A program made the translations under genes and the position numbers. 64,000 nt of DNA, taken from NCBI GenBank assembly GCA_012719545.1, contig JAAYAD010000101.1, positions 31,169 through 95,168 on the forward strand. The letters are read 5' to 3'. Shown here piece after piece: positions 48,352 to 58,046 of this stretch (positions are counted from its first letter, which is position 1; each line of letters opens with the position of its first letter). The notes under the pieces were generated by a model. That model saw nothing but the letters and a program-made list of their open reading frames with translations, ran no database searches and had not been told where the DNA came from. The stretch is from Clostridiaceae bacterium. GTDB taxonomy: Bacteria; Bacillota; Clostridia; DSM-8532.

Positions 48352-49089
48352 ATGCTTGAAATACGCAATGTCTCCAAAACCTATTCCAAAGGAAAAATCA
48401 AAGCCGTTGACAATATTTCTCTGGAAGTAAGAAAAGGTGAAATCTTTGGCTTTTTAGGGCCGAATGGAGCCGGTAAAACCACAACAATAAAAATGATTGC
48501 CGGGATTTTGCCAATTGACCAGGGAACCATAACAATCAACGGATTTGATATAGAGAAAAATCCTGTGGAAGCAAAGCTAAGCATGGGATATGTACCCGAT
48601 ACCCATGACATTTATGAGCGCCTTACCGGCATAGAGTATTTAAACTTTATAGCAGATGTATATGATGTCTCGGCTCACGACAGGAAAGAACGCATTGATA
48701 AGTACCTTGAAATGTTTGAAATGAAAGAGGCTGCAGGCCAGCCCATAAAAAGCTACTCCCACGGTATGAAGCAGAAAATCATACTGACAGGTGCTCTTCT
48801 TCACAATCCGCCATTATGGATACTGGATGAGCCCTTAACAGGACTTGACCCGAGAGCTTCACACCTTTTAAAGCAGGAAATGCATGAGCACTGCGCCAAG
48901 GGCAATACGGTATTTTTCTCAACCCATATACTGGAGGTGGCAGAAAAGCTTTGCGACCGTATTGGAATAATAAATAAGGGCAGGATAATAGCCGTTGGCA
49001 CCATGGACGAGCTGAGAAAGTCCAATGACGCATCCCTGGAAAGCATCTTCCTGGAATTGACTGAGGAAGGAAGTGGCAGGGATGAATAA
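48352..49089 (+). CDS. ABC transporter ATP-binding protein
   Basis: 245 aa. Walker A GPNGAGKTTTIKMIAG, signature KSYSHGMKQKI, Walker B LWILDEPLTGLDPR and switch His in FFSTHILEV. Of the ABC-2 or EcsA-like exporter type. ATG 48352 has GAAAGGATGG upstream; ATG 48343 would be adjacent to that site. It overlaps the permease gene by 8 bases. Confidence 0.94.
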   Translation: MLEIRNVSKTYSKGKIKAVDNISLEVRKGEIFGFLGPNGAGKTTTIKMIAGILPIDQGTITINGFDIEKNPVEAKLSMGYVPDTHDIYERLTGIEYLNFIADVYDVSAHDRKERIDKYLEMFEMKEAAGQPIKSYSHGMKQKIILTGALLHNPPLWILDEPLTGLDPRASHLLKQEMHEHCAKGNTVFFSTHILEVAEKLCDRIGIINKGRIIAVGTMDELRKSNDASLESIFLELTEEGSGRDE

Positions 49090-50752
49090 GTTATTCAGCC
49101 TTATAAAGCTTCAGTTAAATGCTCATTATGGCTTATCCTATGCGCGCTATGCCATTAAAAATGACAAGAAAGCTCTCTGGAAGGGTATTGGCCTTGGGCT
49201 TTTAATTCTGTTGCTTTCTTTTGAAATGCTGGGCTTATATTCTGTCATGCTGTACATGATTTATAAGGCAGCTCTCTCCATTAATGCTCCGGAAATCATA
49301 TTAACCCTGGCGGTAGTACCGGCTGGGCTGATAATAATGTTATTCGGCGTTTTTTATATTATCAGCACCTTATTTCTGGCTAAGGATACCGAGTTTTTGG
49401 CATCCCTTCCGGTAAAGCCGGGAAGTGTGTTTTTATCTAAATTTCTTTTAGTTTTGATTGGTGAGCTCCCATTTTCATTTGCCCTGATGATGCCGGCTGT
49501 CATTATCTATGGCGTTGGACTTAAAAAGGGGATACTTTATTATCTGGCATCCATTCTGTGCACAGCTCTCATCCCGCTGGTTCCACTTGCCATAGCCGTT
49601 GTTCTGACATTGCTTCTTATGAATATTGTGGCAAAGTCAAAAAGGCGCGATCTTATAACTATAATAGGCGGCATAGTTTTAATAATTGCAATTTTCATTG
49701 CCCAGAATTACTTTGCCAGCGTAATGCCTGAAAACACCAGTGAAATATCCATGGTGCTTTTCCAAAACAGCAAGGCAGTTGTAGAATTCATTGGAAGAGT
49801 GTTCCCGCCTTCAGTCTGGGTTACTAAAGTATTGACAGGGACTTTGCCTGAAGCCGCTTTAAATCTTCTCTATCTTCTTTTGGTTTCTGCTGCGGCTTTC
49901 GTGTTTGTATATGTACTGGCTTCCTTCATTTATCAAAAAGGAGCCATTGCCCAGCTTGAAGCAAGGAAGAAAACAGGAAAGACCAGAATGCGCTATGGCA
50001 GATCTTCGCATGTTATGGCTATATTTAAGAACGAATGGCGCATAATACTTCGAACTCCTGTATATGCCCTTAATTCACTGACGGTTATAATAATGGTTCC
50101 GATGCTTATGCTTCTTCCCATGTTCGGAGGAAATTTAGCAAAAGAAAAGGAGATTCAGTATTTTTTCAGCCTGATTCAGGGTCAGACGTCACCGTCACAT
50201 CTTGTTTTGATTCTGGCTGGAATACTGTCACTTCTTGCACTGATGAATCCGGCCATTTCAACTACTTTTTCGCGAGAAGGCAAAAATTTCTGGATATTAA
50301 AGAACATCCCTGCACGGCCTGAAATACAGGTGCTTGGAAAACTTCTTGCGGGATATTCAATATCTTTCATCGCAATGCTTCTTGCTGCCATAATATGCAT
50401 ATTTGCCTTTAAGCTTAAGCCTGTGCTGGTTATTATGATGATAATTCTAAGTTCACTGGCATTGATACCAGTAAGCGTTGCGAACATTGTTGTTGACTTA
50501 ATAAGGCCAAAGCTTGTCTGGAGCAATCCCCAGGAGGCAATTAAGCAGAACATGAATTCATTTATAGGAATGCTCCTTGCATTTCTGGTTATATCGGTGT
50601 TTGGTGTAATAGGATATTATCTGATGAAGATAAACTTAAGCGACTATGCATTATTAGGAATTATGGCCCTGATTCTTCTTGTTTCATCCATTGGTTCCGT
50701 ATTTCTTCTCTACAGGGTATCTAAAAATGTATATCAAAAAATTGAAGTGTAA
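49082..50752 (+). CDS. ABC transporter permease, ABC_tran_2-like
   Basis: 556 aa with about twelve hydrophobic segments and few other motifs; matches the size and layout of large Firmicutes ABC-2 permeases paired with EcsA-like ATPases. Substrate unknown. ATG 49082 overlaps the ATPase gene and follows GGAAGGAAG; an upstream GTG at 49073 is less well placed. Followed by a strong two-way terminator. Confidence 0.88.
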   Translation: MNKLFSLIKLQLNAHYGLSYARYAIKNDKKALWKGIGLGLLILLLSFEMLGLYSVMLYMIYKAALSINAPEIILTLAVVPAGLIIMLFGVFYIISTLFLAKDTEFLASLPVKPGSVFLSKFLLVLIGELPFSFALMMPAVIIYGVGLKKGILYYLASILCTALIPLVPLAIAVVLTLLLMNIVAKSKRRDLITIIGGIVLIIAIFIAQNYFASVMPENTSEISMVLFQNSKAVVEFIGRVFPPSVWVTKVLTGTLPEAALNLLYLLLVSAAAFVFVYVLASFIYQKGAIAQLEARKKTGKTRMRYGRSSHVMAIFKNEWRIILRTPVYALNSLTVIIMVPMLMLLPMFGGNLAKEKEIQYFFSLIQGQTSPSHLVLILAGILSLLALMNPAISTTFSREGKNFWILKNIPARPEIQVLGKLLAGYSISFIAMLLAAIICIFAFKLKPVLVIMMIILSSLALIPVSVANIVVDLIRPKLVWSNPQEAIKQNMNSFIGMLLAFLVISVFGVIGYYLMKINLSDYALLGIMALILLVSSIGSVFLLYRVSKNVYQKIEV

Positions 50753-50772
50753 GACTTGAAGAATCATATAAA

Positions 50773-50846
50773 TAAGCTTGTCTCCCTACCCGGTATTATC
50801 TTGAGCTCTATGGCTCGAATTAAAGGGAAGGGAGGCAAGCTTTTTT
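50773..50846 (+). terminator. Terminator between the ABC operon and the SLH gene
   Basis: AAGCTTGTCTCCCT (50773-50786) and AGGGAGGCAAGCTT (50829-50842) form a long stem, then T6. Probably serves both converging genes. Confidence 0.75.
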
Positions 50847-50862
50847 ATTACTTTACCCGCTA

Positions 50863-52584
50863 TTAATAATTCTTGAGTATTTCCTGCCAGATATTAAGAT
50901 TGAGGGTCAATTGGGGAGTATCTTCATAATCCGGAATGTTTCCAAGTCTCCAGAGGGAAAGGCCTTTAATTCCGAACAATTTGGCAAGCATTATTTTTTC
51001 TGCAACGCTTCTTTGATTCTCATACCATATTACATTGTCTGTTCCGTCTTCTGTATTATAGTACTTGGCATAAGGATTTTGGCTGTATTCTGAATAATAC
51101 AGGGAAGCCCCGGTTGTAAAACGCCTGTATAACTGCTCATATGTAGGGCGGTATGCTTCATTTCTTATTACTTTGCCGTCCTTAAGCTTCCACTGTACGA
51201 TATCAAAAGACAACTGAAGCCAAATTTTGCTTTTGTCTTCAACTCCTGATACAGGGTCTGTTATGCTCTTTAATGCATAGTAAATTTCATCAAGGGGTGT
51301 AAGAGGCGTGTCTGTATAGCCCGATGCCATTTCCCTGTCATTGAGTCTGACAGCAGCATAATCGTGTGCCATAAGGATTACCTTATCGGCTATTTTTCCA
51401 ATGGTTCTGTAATCATAGCCGTCAAAATATGCCTCGCCAGGCTTACGCTTTGGATGCACAGCCACATACAGCTTTTTGCCTGTTTCGGACAGCTTATCTT
51501 TAAGCTCAGCCAAAAATTCATTGTATGAAAGCTTTAGTTTTTCACCCTTAAAGCCTTCAAAATCAGATACAACCCCGTCAAATTCAACTTCTGAGCCATG
51601 CTTATTGGTTTTGTTTACCATGGACATCATTTGGTCAATTACAGTTTTGCGAACCTCAGGGTATGATACTATGTATTCAGCAAGTTTTACTCTTTTAGCT
51701 GATACAGGATCAAGGATATCCTGGTCTTTAATAAAGAACATTAACTGGCGTGAAAGCTTGTTTTGCGAAGCTTTATCAATGACCTCGGCATAGGCTGTGG
51801 GGATGTAGTATTCATTGTCTTTGGCATCGGTATTAATTATGACGTTGCCTGAACTTTCGTCATACTCTATCCTTGCCCATCCGAAGCTTACCGAATCAAG
51901 ATGCTGGAACTTATCAATCTGGCTGGATGAGCTTATGGCATAAAAGGCATGAAGTTCTTCAAGGGGCGAATTAAGCTTGTTGTACATGCGCATCATCATG
52001 GCTGCTGCCTGTTCACGGGTAGCAGTGTCATTTGGATGAAAATTCTTCCCGTCACCGGCAATTATGCCTAAGTCTCTTCCAATTGCTATATATCCGTAAT
52101 TTCTTGAAACATCATCAAAGGGTTTACCCAGAAAATCCAGCTGTTTTGCCAATGTGTCATATCCCATTGTTCTTACAATCATGATTGCCATTTCTTCACG
52201 GGTAATGGGATCGTTGGTTCTGAAATAATCGCCTTCTTTTTTGATGGCTCCATGCTGTAAAGCTGTTTCAATTATCCCGTAAAAATTGTGGTTGGGGTTG
52301 GTATTATCAAGAAAGCTTCCTTTTTCAGGTTTTTTAATCTCCCATTTCATAAGCCTGACCAAAAAGGCCAGAAACTCGCCCCGAGTAATTTTAAGCCCCA
52401 TACCAAATTTGTTATTGCCTATTCCATAGGTGATGCCTAAGTCCCTTAGCTGATGGATCTCCTTATATGCCCAATGAGTTACAGGAACATCGGAAAAATC
52501 GCCGTTGGATGCGAATGAGATGCTTCCAAGGCTCGTAAAAATAAGCACCAGTACAAGGCTTAACAGAAACAGTCTTTTAATCAT
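50863..52584 (-). CDS. SLH-domain protein with GH18-like hydrolase domain
   Basis: Cell-surface protein, 573 aa. Signal peptide (about 1-24), then three SLH-type repeats (about 27-205; FSDVPVTHWAYKEIHQL, FDDVSRNYGYIAIGRDLGI) that bind wall polymer. A GH18-like barrel follows (about 230-573): FDGVVSDFEGFKGE carries the catalytic Glu (E343), KKLYVAVHPKRKPG and LMAHDYA are also GH18-like. The canonical DGxDxDxE has Val in place of one Asp. Could cleave peptidoglycan or chitin-like glycans, as in SleL/YaaH relatives. ATG 52584 is the best start. Confidence 0.88.
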   Translation of the reverse strand: MIKRLFLLSLVLVLIFTSLGSISFASNGDFSDVPVTHWAYKEIHQLRDLGITYGIGNNKFGMGLKITRGEFLAFLVRLMKWEIKKPEKGSFLDNTNPNHNFYGIIETALQHGAIKKEGDYFRTNDPITREEMAIMIVRTMGYDTLAKQLDFLGKPFDDVSRNYGYIAIGRDLGIIAGDGKNFHPNDTATREQAAAMMMRMYNKLNSPLEELHAFYAISSSSQIDKFQHLDSVSFGWARIEYDESSGNVIINTDAKDNEYYIPTAYAEVIDKASQNKLSRQLMFFIKDQDILDPVSAKRVKLAEYIVSYPEVRKTVIDQMMSMVNKTNKHGSEVEFDGVVSDFEGFKGEKLKLSYNEFLAELKDKLSETGKKLYVAVHPKRKPGEAYFDGYDYRTIGKIADKVILMAHDYAAVRLNDREMASGYTDTPLTPLDEIYYALKSITDPVSGVEDKSKIWLQLSFDIVQWKLKDGKVIRNEAYRPTYEQLYRRFTTGASLYYSEYSQNPYAKYYNTEDGTDNVIWYENQRSVAEKIMLAKLFGIKGLSLWRLGNIPDYEDTPQLTLNLNIWQEILKNY

Positions 52585-52774
52585 AAGCACCAACCTTTCA
52601 TGGTTTTGCCGTTAAAATATCATAATTGTTCGGAACTATTATACACCAGGAAAAAGAACAGGACAAATTTACCGGTAAAACATAGTATTCCTTAATTTTC
52701 CTTTGGTATGGTCTTAAATGAAAATCCGGCCGCCTGCGAATACTATTTCTGATAAACATCAAGGAGCATGTGGC

Positions 52775-53638
52775 ATGGACGAATTTACAGCTTACAGGAT
52801 ACTAAAAATTAAAAAGGGGACGGATAGGAACTATATAATTAAAAGACACGAGCATTTTGTAAAACTGTACAGACAGTATCTGATGGGCCAGAAAACAGGT
52901 TTAACATCAGAGCAAATTGAGGAAATGAAAGAGGCCTTCGAATGCCTTCTTTATAAAAGAATCACAGATGAAGAGCTTCATGATTTATATCCGGTAGAAA
53001 AAGATGATACAATCCATAAGCTTTTAAGAAAGGGTTCAGATTTTGCCTCTTTTCTTTGGGAAAGGCACAGGCCGAAGATAATATATACCGTTGTAATGTG
53101 TCTTATAACTTACCTAATTATTTTCATTTCAAATTACAGACCTGTTGATTTGGAAGTGGCAATTTTAAAAAGAACATCGGCTCCTCCAATGGACATAAGC
53201 TATGAAAGTATGATATTAAAATCCTTTAAAAATGAAATAGAGGCCAGGGTTCCAGGCATAAGAAATATGAAAATTATTCCTGCCCTGTACGATGATTCGG
53301 GTTCAGAAGAGCAGGAATTTAATAATATGTCGCTGATGCTTGTAAATGCCGATGTCTATATAATGGAGAAGGATAGCTTCATGCTTTTTCAAGGGTCGGA
53401 AGAAGGCGCGAAAAGGATATTGGCAGGCGATGAAGCAGATACCCTGGAAGCTTATAAAAATGAGAGTGTGGTTCCGTATTACCCGTTGGGGGTTCTTGTA
53501 AGTGAAGAATCAAAGATATATAAAAGCCTTTGCAGGCTAAGTAACAATAATGAAGAGTGGATAGCGGTAATGCCTGTATATGCCCGCCACAGAGTCCAGG
53601 CAATTAATCTGTTAAAGTACCTTTCAGGCGGAAGATAA
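52775..53638 (+). CDS. Membrane protein with J-domain-like N-terminus
   Basis: 287 aa, not firmly recognised. The first 70 residues (EFTAYRILKIKKGTDRNYII, then helices) look like a J domain, but the HPD tripeptide that stimulates DnaK is absent. One membrane helix at about 101-121, then an outer domain of about 165 aa (VDLEVAILKRTSAPPMDISY onward) with a strand-rich pattern, as in bacterial TPR/J-like envelope proteins. AAGGAG lies 8 bases before ATG 52775; the longer ORF start at 52718 is unlikely. Confidence 0.7.
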   Translation: MDEFTAYRILKIKKGTDRNYIIKRHEHFVKLYRQYLMGQKTGLTSEQIEEMKEAFECLLYKRITDEELHDLYPVEKDDTIHKLLRKGSDFASFLWERHRPKIIYTVVMCLITYLIIFISNYRPVDLEVAILKRTSAPPMDISYESMILKSFKNEIEARVPGIRNMKIIPALYDDSGSEEQEFNNMSLMLVNADVYIMEKDSFMLFQGSEEGAKRILAGDEADTLEAYKNESVVPYYPLGVLVSEESKIYKSLCRLSNNNEEWIAVMPVYARHRVQAINLLKYLSGGR

Positions 53639-53816
53639 TCCACGCATATTTTTGATTGTGATTATATTGCTTTAAACTGCAGTAAGACCTCGGATGAGGG
53701 GAAAGATAAAAAATTAATGCTGAATACAAGAATTTATGAGGTTTTATGTCGGTTGATAATAAATTTTAACAGTAGTAAAATATAATAACTGATTTGAAGT
53801 GAGGTCTAAACATATT

Positions 53817-55544
53817 ATGGATAAGCTAAAAAGGTTTATTTCGTATTATAAGCCTTATAAAGGCATGTTTTATATGGATATGTTCTGTGCCCTGGTTCTC
53901 TCAGGCATAGATCTTTTTTTCCCGTCCCTTGTAAAGTATTTGATGGATGAGGTTTATGCCAAACGCCCGCCCAATATGCTGGCAATTGTGTTATTTACCA
54001 GTGCGGTTTTGTTGGCTCTGTACATAGTAAGATACTTCTGCCAGAGATACATAACAGCACAGGGACATATTATGGGGGCCAAAATGGAAGCCGATATGAG
54101 GCGGGATCTTTTTAACCACCTCCAGAAGCTTTCTTTCTCATTCTATGATGATGCCAATACGGGAAAGCTCATGTCACGCATCACCAATGACCTTTTTGAT
54201 ATTTCAGAGCTTGCCCATCACGGCCCGGAGGATATATTCATTTCCATTATTAAGATAATAGGAGCGCTTATTATAATGCTCTCCATGAATATTGAGCTGA
54301 CATTAATCCTTCTCGGGCTTATGACATTTATAGTTGTCTTTACTGCCTTTTACAACCTTAAAATGCGCAAGGTATTTGCCGAGAACCGTAAGAAAATCGC
54401 TGCCATAAATGCCCGTACCCAGGACAGCCTTGCAGGAATCAGAGTTGTAAAATCCTTTGCCAATGAGGAAATTGAGCAGAGAAAATTTGATCAGGGCAAT
54501 ATGGAGTTCCTGATAACCAAAGAAGACAGCTATACCATTATGGGTAAGTTTTTCTCAGGCAACAACCTTCTTCAGGGAATCCTGTACTTAAGTGTTCTGG
54601 TATTCGGCGGTATATTCCTTCACATGAACTCGATTACTACATCGGAGCTGGTGGCATACATTCTGTTTATTAACGTCTTCTTAAATCCCATTGACAGGAT
54701 AGTAAACTTTACCGAAAGCTTCCAGAGAGGTATGACAGGATTCGAGCGTTTTCTTGAGATCATGGATACAAAGCCGGAGATTGAGGACAGCGAGGATGCG
54801 GTTGAGCTTACAGACGTTGAAGGTGAAATCAGGTTTAATAACGTGTCCTTCAGCTATAATGACAAGACTGAGGTTCTTAAGGATATAAACCTTACCATAC
54901 ATAAGGGACAGACGGTGGCGCTGGTTGGCCCTTCAGGAAGCGGAAAAACTACTTTCTGCAGCCTGATCCCAAGGTTCTATGAGGTTAATGAAGGCTCCAT
55001 CACAATCGATGGCAAGGATATAAGAAGTGTTACTCTGGAATCCCTTAGAAGAAACGTGGGAATTGTTCAGCAGGACGTGTATTTGTTCTCGGGTACTGTT
55101 GAAGAAAACATATTGTACGGAAAGCCAGACGCAACCAGAGAAGAGATTATAAGAGCCGCAAAGCTTGCAAATGCCCACGACTTTATTATGGAGCTTGAAA
55201 ACGGCTATGACACCTTTGTAGGTGAGAGGGGTGTCAAGCTCTCGGGAGGACAGAAGCAGCGCATTTCTATAGCCAGAGCATTCCTTAAGAATCCGCCCAT
55301 ACTCATTCTGGACGAAGCAACCTCAGCTTTGGACAATGAAAGCGAAAGGCTTGTACAGGAATCCTTAAAGGAGCTTGCCAAGGGACGTACAACCCTTGTT
55401 ATAGCCCATAGGCTTTCTACCATAAGGAATGCGGACAATATAGTTGTTTTAACCAGCAACGGCATCGAAGAACAGGGCACTCACGAAGAGCTTCTTAAAA
55501 AAGGCGGCGTCTACGCAACTTTGCATAAGGACATTAAGGCGTGA
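53817..55544 (+). CDS. ABC transporter, fused permease-ATPase (exporter type)
   Basis: 575-aa homodimeric MsbA/multidrug-type half-transporter. Six membrane helices (about 20-300), then an NBD with Walker A GPSGSGKTT (371-379), signature LSGGQKQR and Walker B ILILDEATSALD, and H-loop VIAHRLST. Substrate unknown: lipid or drug export is typical. ATG 53817 preferred; GTG 53799 has no site. AAGTGAGGT is the nearest Shine-Dalgarno sequence, with long spacing. Single-gene unit with a terminator. Confidence 0.93.
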   Translation: MDKLKRFISYYKPYKGMFYMDMFCALVLSGIDLFFPSLVKYLMDEVYAKRPPNMLAIVLFTSAVLLALYIVRYFCQRYITAQGHIMGAKMEADMRRDLFNHLQKLSFSFYDDANTGKLMSRITNDLFDISELAHHGPEDIFISIIKIIGALIIMLSMNIELTLILLGLMTFIVVFTAFYNLKMRKVFAENRKKIAAINARTQDSLAGIRVVKSFANEEIEQRKFDQGNMEFLITKEDSYTIMGKFFSGNNLLQGILYLSVLVFGGIFLHMNSITTSELVAYILFINVFLNPIDRIVNFTESFQRGMTGFERFLEIMDTKPEIEDSEDAVELTDVEGEIRFNNVSFSYNDKTEVLKDINLTIHKGQTVALVGPSGSGKTTFCSLIPRFYEVNEGSITIDGKDIRSVTLESLRRNVGIVQQDVYLFSGTVEENILYGKPDATREEIIRAAKLANAHDFIMELENGYDTFVGERGVKLSGGQKQRISIARAFLKNPPILILDEATSALDNESERLVQESLKELAKGRTTLVIAHRLSTIRNADNIVVLTSNGIEEQGTHEELLKKGGVYATLHKDIKA

Positions 55545-55564
55545 TAACAGTTTTGACATAAGAC

Positions 55565-55608
55565 AAGGCACAAGTCTTTACCCGAAGAGGAGAAGCTTGT
55601 GCCTTTTT
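55565..55608 (+). terminator. Terminator after the ABC exporter gene
   Basis: AAGGCACAAG (55565-55574) pairs with CTTGTGCCTT (55596-55605), followed by T residues. Confidence 0.75.
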
Positions 55609-55710
55609 AATTCTTATTTGATGCCTCATTATTTTAAGGTTCAGGATTTAGTTAGAATCTGTTCAGAGTATCTTTAAGGCGTTATAAACCTTGCAGGCAA
55701 TCTTTAACCC

Positions 55711-56778
55711 TTATTTTACCCCGAACTGGAATATGGTTTTATGATAATATGTATTTCCCGCTTTTAAAACAGGTGAGGGGAAATGCTTATGCTTCATGGA
55801 GTTGGGGAAGTATTGGGTTTCAAGGCAGAAGCCACACCATTTATCATAAACGGTACCGTTCTTTCCAACCCCTGCGGATTTCAGGAAGTTTCCGGAGTAG
55901 AACTGTACACCGGGCTTTGTGGTTAATACCTTCATAAGACGCCCAGTCTTGGGATCGTATACTTGGCATGCTTCTTCGGGTTCTTTGCCTGAAACATTAA
56001 GTACAAAGTTATGGTCATATCCTGAGCCTAATTTCATCTGCTCATTGCTTTCAAGTTCATTAAGGAGCCCATCGCCGATAGCCTTAAAGGTTGTGAAATC
56101 AAAAGGAGTACCTTTAACGCTGAGTATTTCGCCTGTGGGTAAAAGCTCATTGTTGATTGGTGTATAGAAATGGGCATTGATTTGAAGCTGGTGGTCAAGA
56201 ATCTGCCCTGAATTGCATCCTGAGAGGTTGAAGTATGAGTGGTTTGTCATATTCAATACAGTATCCTTATCGGAAGCACCATAGTATTCTATTTCAAGAC
56301 AATTTGAATCGGTAAGTCTGTATATAACTCTTACCTCAAGGTTTCCGGGATAGTTTTCGTCATTGTCGGGGCTAAAGAGACTTAGCTCAAGGCTGTCGCC
56401 ATTTTCATCATTCAGTATGCGGGCATCCCAAAGCTTTTTGTCAAAGCCTTTAATACCGCCGTGAATATGATTATTGCCTTCGTTTTTGTTTAAATTATAG
56501 GTTACACCGTTAAGGCTGAATGTTGCACCTTCAAGACGGTTTGAAAAGCGACCTATAATTGCTCCGAAATAGGGTGACCTTTCAAGATAATCTTCGATAT
56601 TGTCATAGCCTAAAACTATGTCGTCAAACTTTCCGTTTTTGTCAGGAACATTCAAGGAAACAATTATTCCGCCGTAGTTGATAATGCCGGCAGTAAGCCC
56701 GTTTTTATTTTCAAGGGTATATAAAGTGACTTGACTGCCGTCAGGAAGTTTACCGAAAGGCTCCATTCTAATACTCAT
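55711..56778 (-). CDS. galM: Aldose 1-epimerase (galactose mutarotase)
   Basis: Interconverts alpha and beta anomers of galactose and glucose, 355 aa. Family motifs: N-terminal LTAGIINYGGIIVSLNVPDK, catalytic His in MTNHSYFNLSG, GSGYDHNFVL, and the catalytic Glu in GFCLETQYFPNS. ATG 56778 has GGAGG 8 bases upstream; the longer ORF to 56859 is unlikely. No gal operon genes are adjacent. Confidence 0.95.
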   Translation of the reverse strand: MSIRMEPFGKLPDGSQVTLYTLENKNGLTAGIINYGGIIVSLNVPDKNGKFDDIVLGYDNIEDYLERSPYFGAIIGRFSNRLEGATFSLNGVTYNLNKNEGNNHIHGGIKGFDKKLWDARILNDENGDSLELSLFSPDNDENYPGNLEVRVIYRLTDSNCLEIEYYGASDKDTVLNMTNHSYFNLSGCNSGQILDHQLQINAHFYTPINNELLPTGEILSVKGTPFDFTTFKAIGDGLLNELESNEQMKLGSGYDHNFVLNVSGKEPEEACQVYDPKTGRLMKVLTTKPGVQFYSGNFLKSAGVGKNGTVYDKWCGFCLETQYFPNSMKHKHFPSPVLKAGNTYYHKTIFQFGVK

Positions 56779-57327
56779 ACACATTTCCTCCAGTTTTGTG
56801 GTAACTAAATCCAAAACATACTTCCAGCCCATTATATACCTGCTGACTGCTACATTCAATAAATAAAATTAAAAATAGGAAAGAAAGGCACAGGGTTCTA
56901 ATCAAATTTTAATCTTTTTCATAGGCCTCCTTTATAATATAAATGTAAAATAGACAGCGTAGCATGCATTAAATCATATATACTATTATTCATTAAGAAA
57001 CTATAATGAAGTAACGACTGATTTTTCGCGGGGAAGTGGGGAAAGATCTAATAGATATACATTTAGATATACATTGGCTTACAAGCTTTAAATGAGATTG
57101 CCGGGAAAGGATTTGGATTTATAAGGGGCATTGCATGATTGAGCCTATGATAATTTGCCTGCCCGGTAGTGCCTTGAAAAAGGTGATGATTTTATAAGCT
57201 TGGGGAATAGAATTTAACAGGGATTATTTTGAAATGGTCAGAATACCTAAAAATCACATGGTAAGCCGTTTAAAGAATCCTTTACCCCTGTGAGAAAAAA
57301 GTGTAAAATATTAGTGTTATCATATTA
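56779..57327. other. Intergenic region between galM and xpaC
   Basis: About 550 bases between divergent genes. It holds a TATAAT at 56933 without a clear -35, a direct repeat AGATATACATT (twice near 57050-57075) and the xpaC promoter. No gene-like ORF or structured RNA was recognised. Confidence 0.45.
57281..57309 (+). promoter_or_regulatory. Probable promoter of xpaC-telA
   Basis: TTTACC (57281-57286), 17-base spacer, TAAAAT (57304-57309). Confidence 0.5.
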
Positions 57328-57981
57328 ATGGTGGTGAAGTCATTGAGAACATCAACATCTGGCAGAATAGTCTCCATAATTGTTGGTGCAGCAGTATTTG
57401 CAGCGCTTAATTTTATGACCGCCCTTGCTTTGCCGTTTACCTTAATTGGAGGCATTCTTGGATGGCTTGTAACAATATTGCTTTTTTCATCAGACAAGAG
57501 CAGTGGAAAAATAGTATACGATGGCACCACTAAATCAGAAATAGACAGTACTATAAAAGCCGGAAGAAAGCTTACAAACGGCATGAGAGTTGCTGTACAC
57601 AGATTGACTCAGACCGAAATTAAAAATCAGGTTGAGGAATTGTGCCGTATTGCTGAATCCATGTTTGAAATGCTGAGAAAGGATCCCAATGACTTAAGGA
57701 TTGTAAAGCAATTCATAAGCCATTATCTTGAACCTACCCATAAAATAATTGTAAAATATGCAGAATTGGCTACCGTAAGGCCCATGCCCGCAGATGCAGT
57801 GGAGACTCTTGAAAGAACTGAAAAATCCCTTGCAAATATAAGGGCAACATTCTTAAAGCAAAAGGAAAGAATGCTTTCAAACGACGTTATGGATTTGGAT
57901 ACTGAAATTAAGGTTTTTGAAACATTGACCAAGGACATTAAAATAAACACCAATACTGATACAAGTACTTCTTCCAGGTAG
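57328..57981 (+). CDS. xpaC: XpaC-like membrane protein (PF10112 type)
   Basis: 217 aa with two N-terminal membrane helices (about 10-54) and a helical cytoplasmic domain (KKLTNGM-like, then RIAESMFEMLRKDPNDLRIVKQF). This layout, and the TelA gene 65 bases downstream, match the XpaC/TelA pairs of Firmicutes. Function unknown. The start is unsure: ATG 57328 has no site, TTG 57343 has GGTGGTGAAG just upstream. Confidence 0.82.
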   Translation: MVVKSLRTSTSGRIVSIIVGAAVFAALNFMTALALPFTLIGGILGWLVTILLFSSDKSSGKIVYDGTTKSEIDSTIKAGRKLTNGMRVAVHRLTQTEIKNQVEELCRIAESMFEMLRKDPNDLRIVKQFISHYLEPTHKIIVKYAELATVRPMPADAVETLERTEKSLANIRATFLKQKERMLSNDVMDLDTEIKVFETLTKDIKINTNTDTSTSSR

Positions 57982-58046
57982 GGCGTGTAATACAAAAAGT
58001 GCTTTGGCAGATATCCCAATAATATAATCGGAAAGGTATGGTAGTG

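Noticed and set aside
57051..57075. Direct repeat AGATATACATT
   Set aside because: Two short copies only; no sign of a CRISPR or mobile element.
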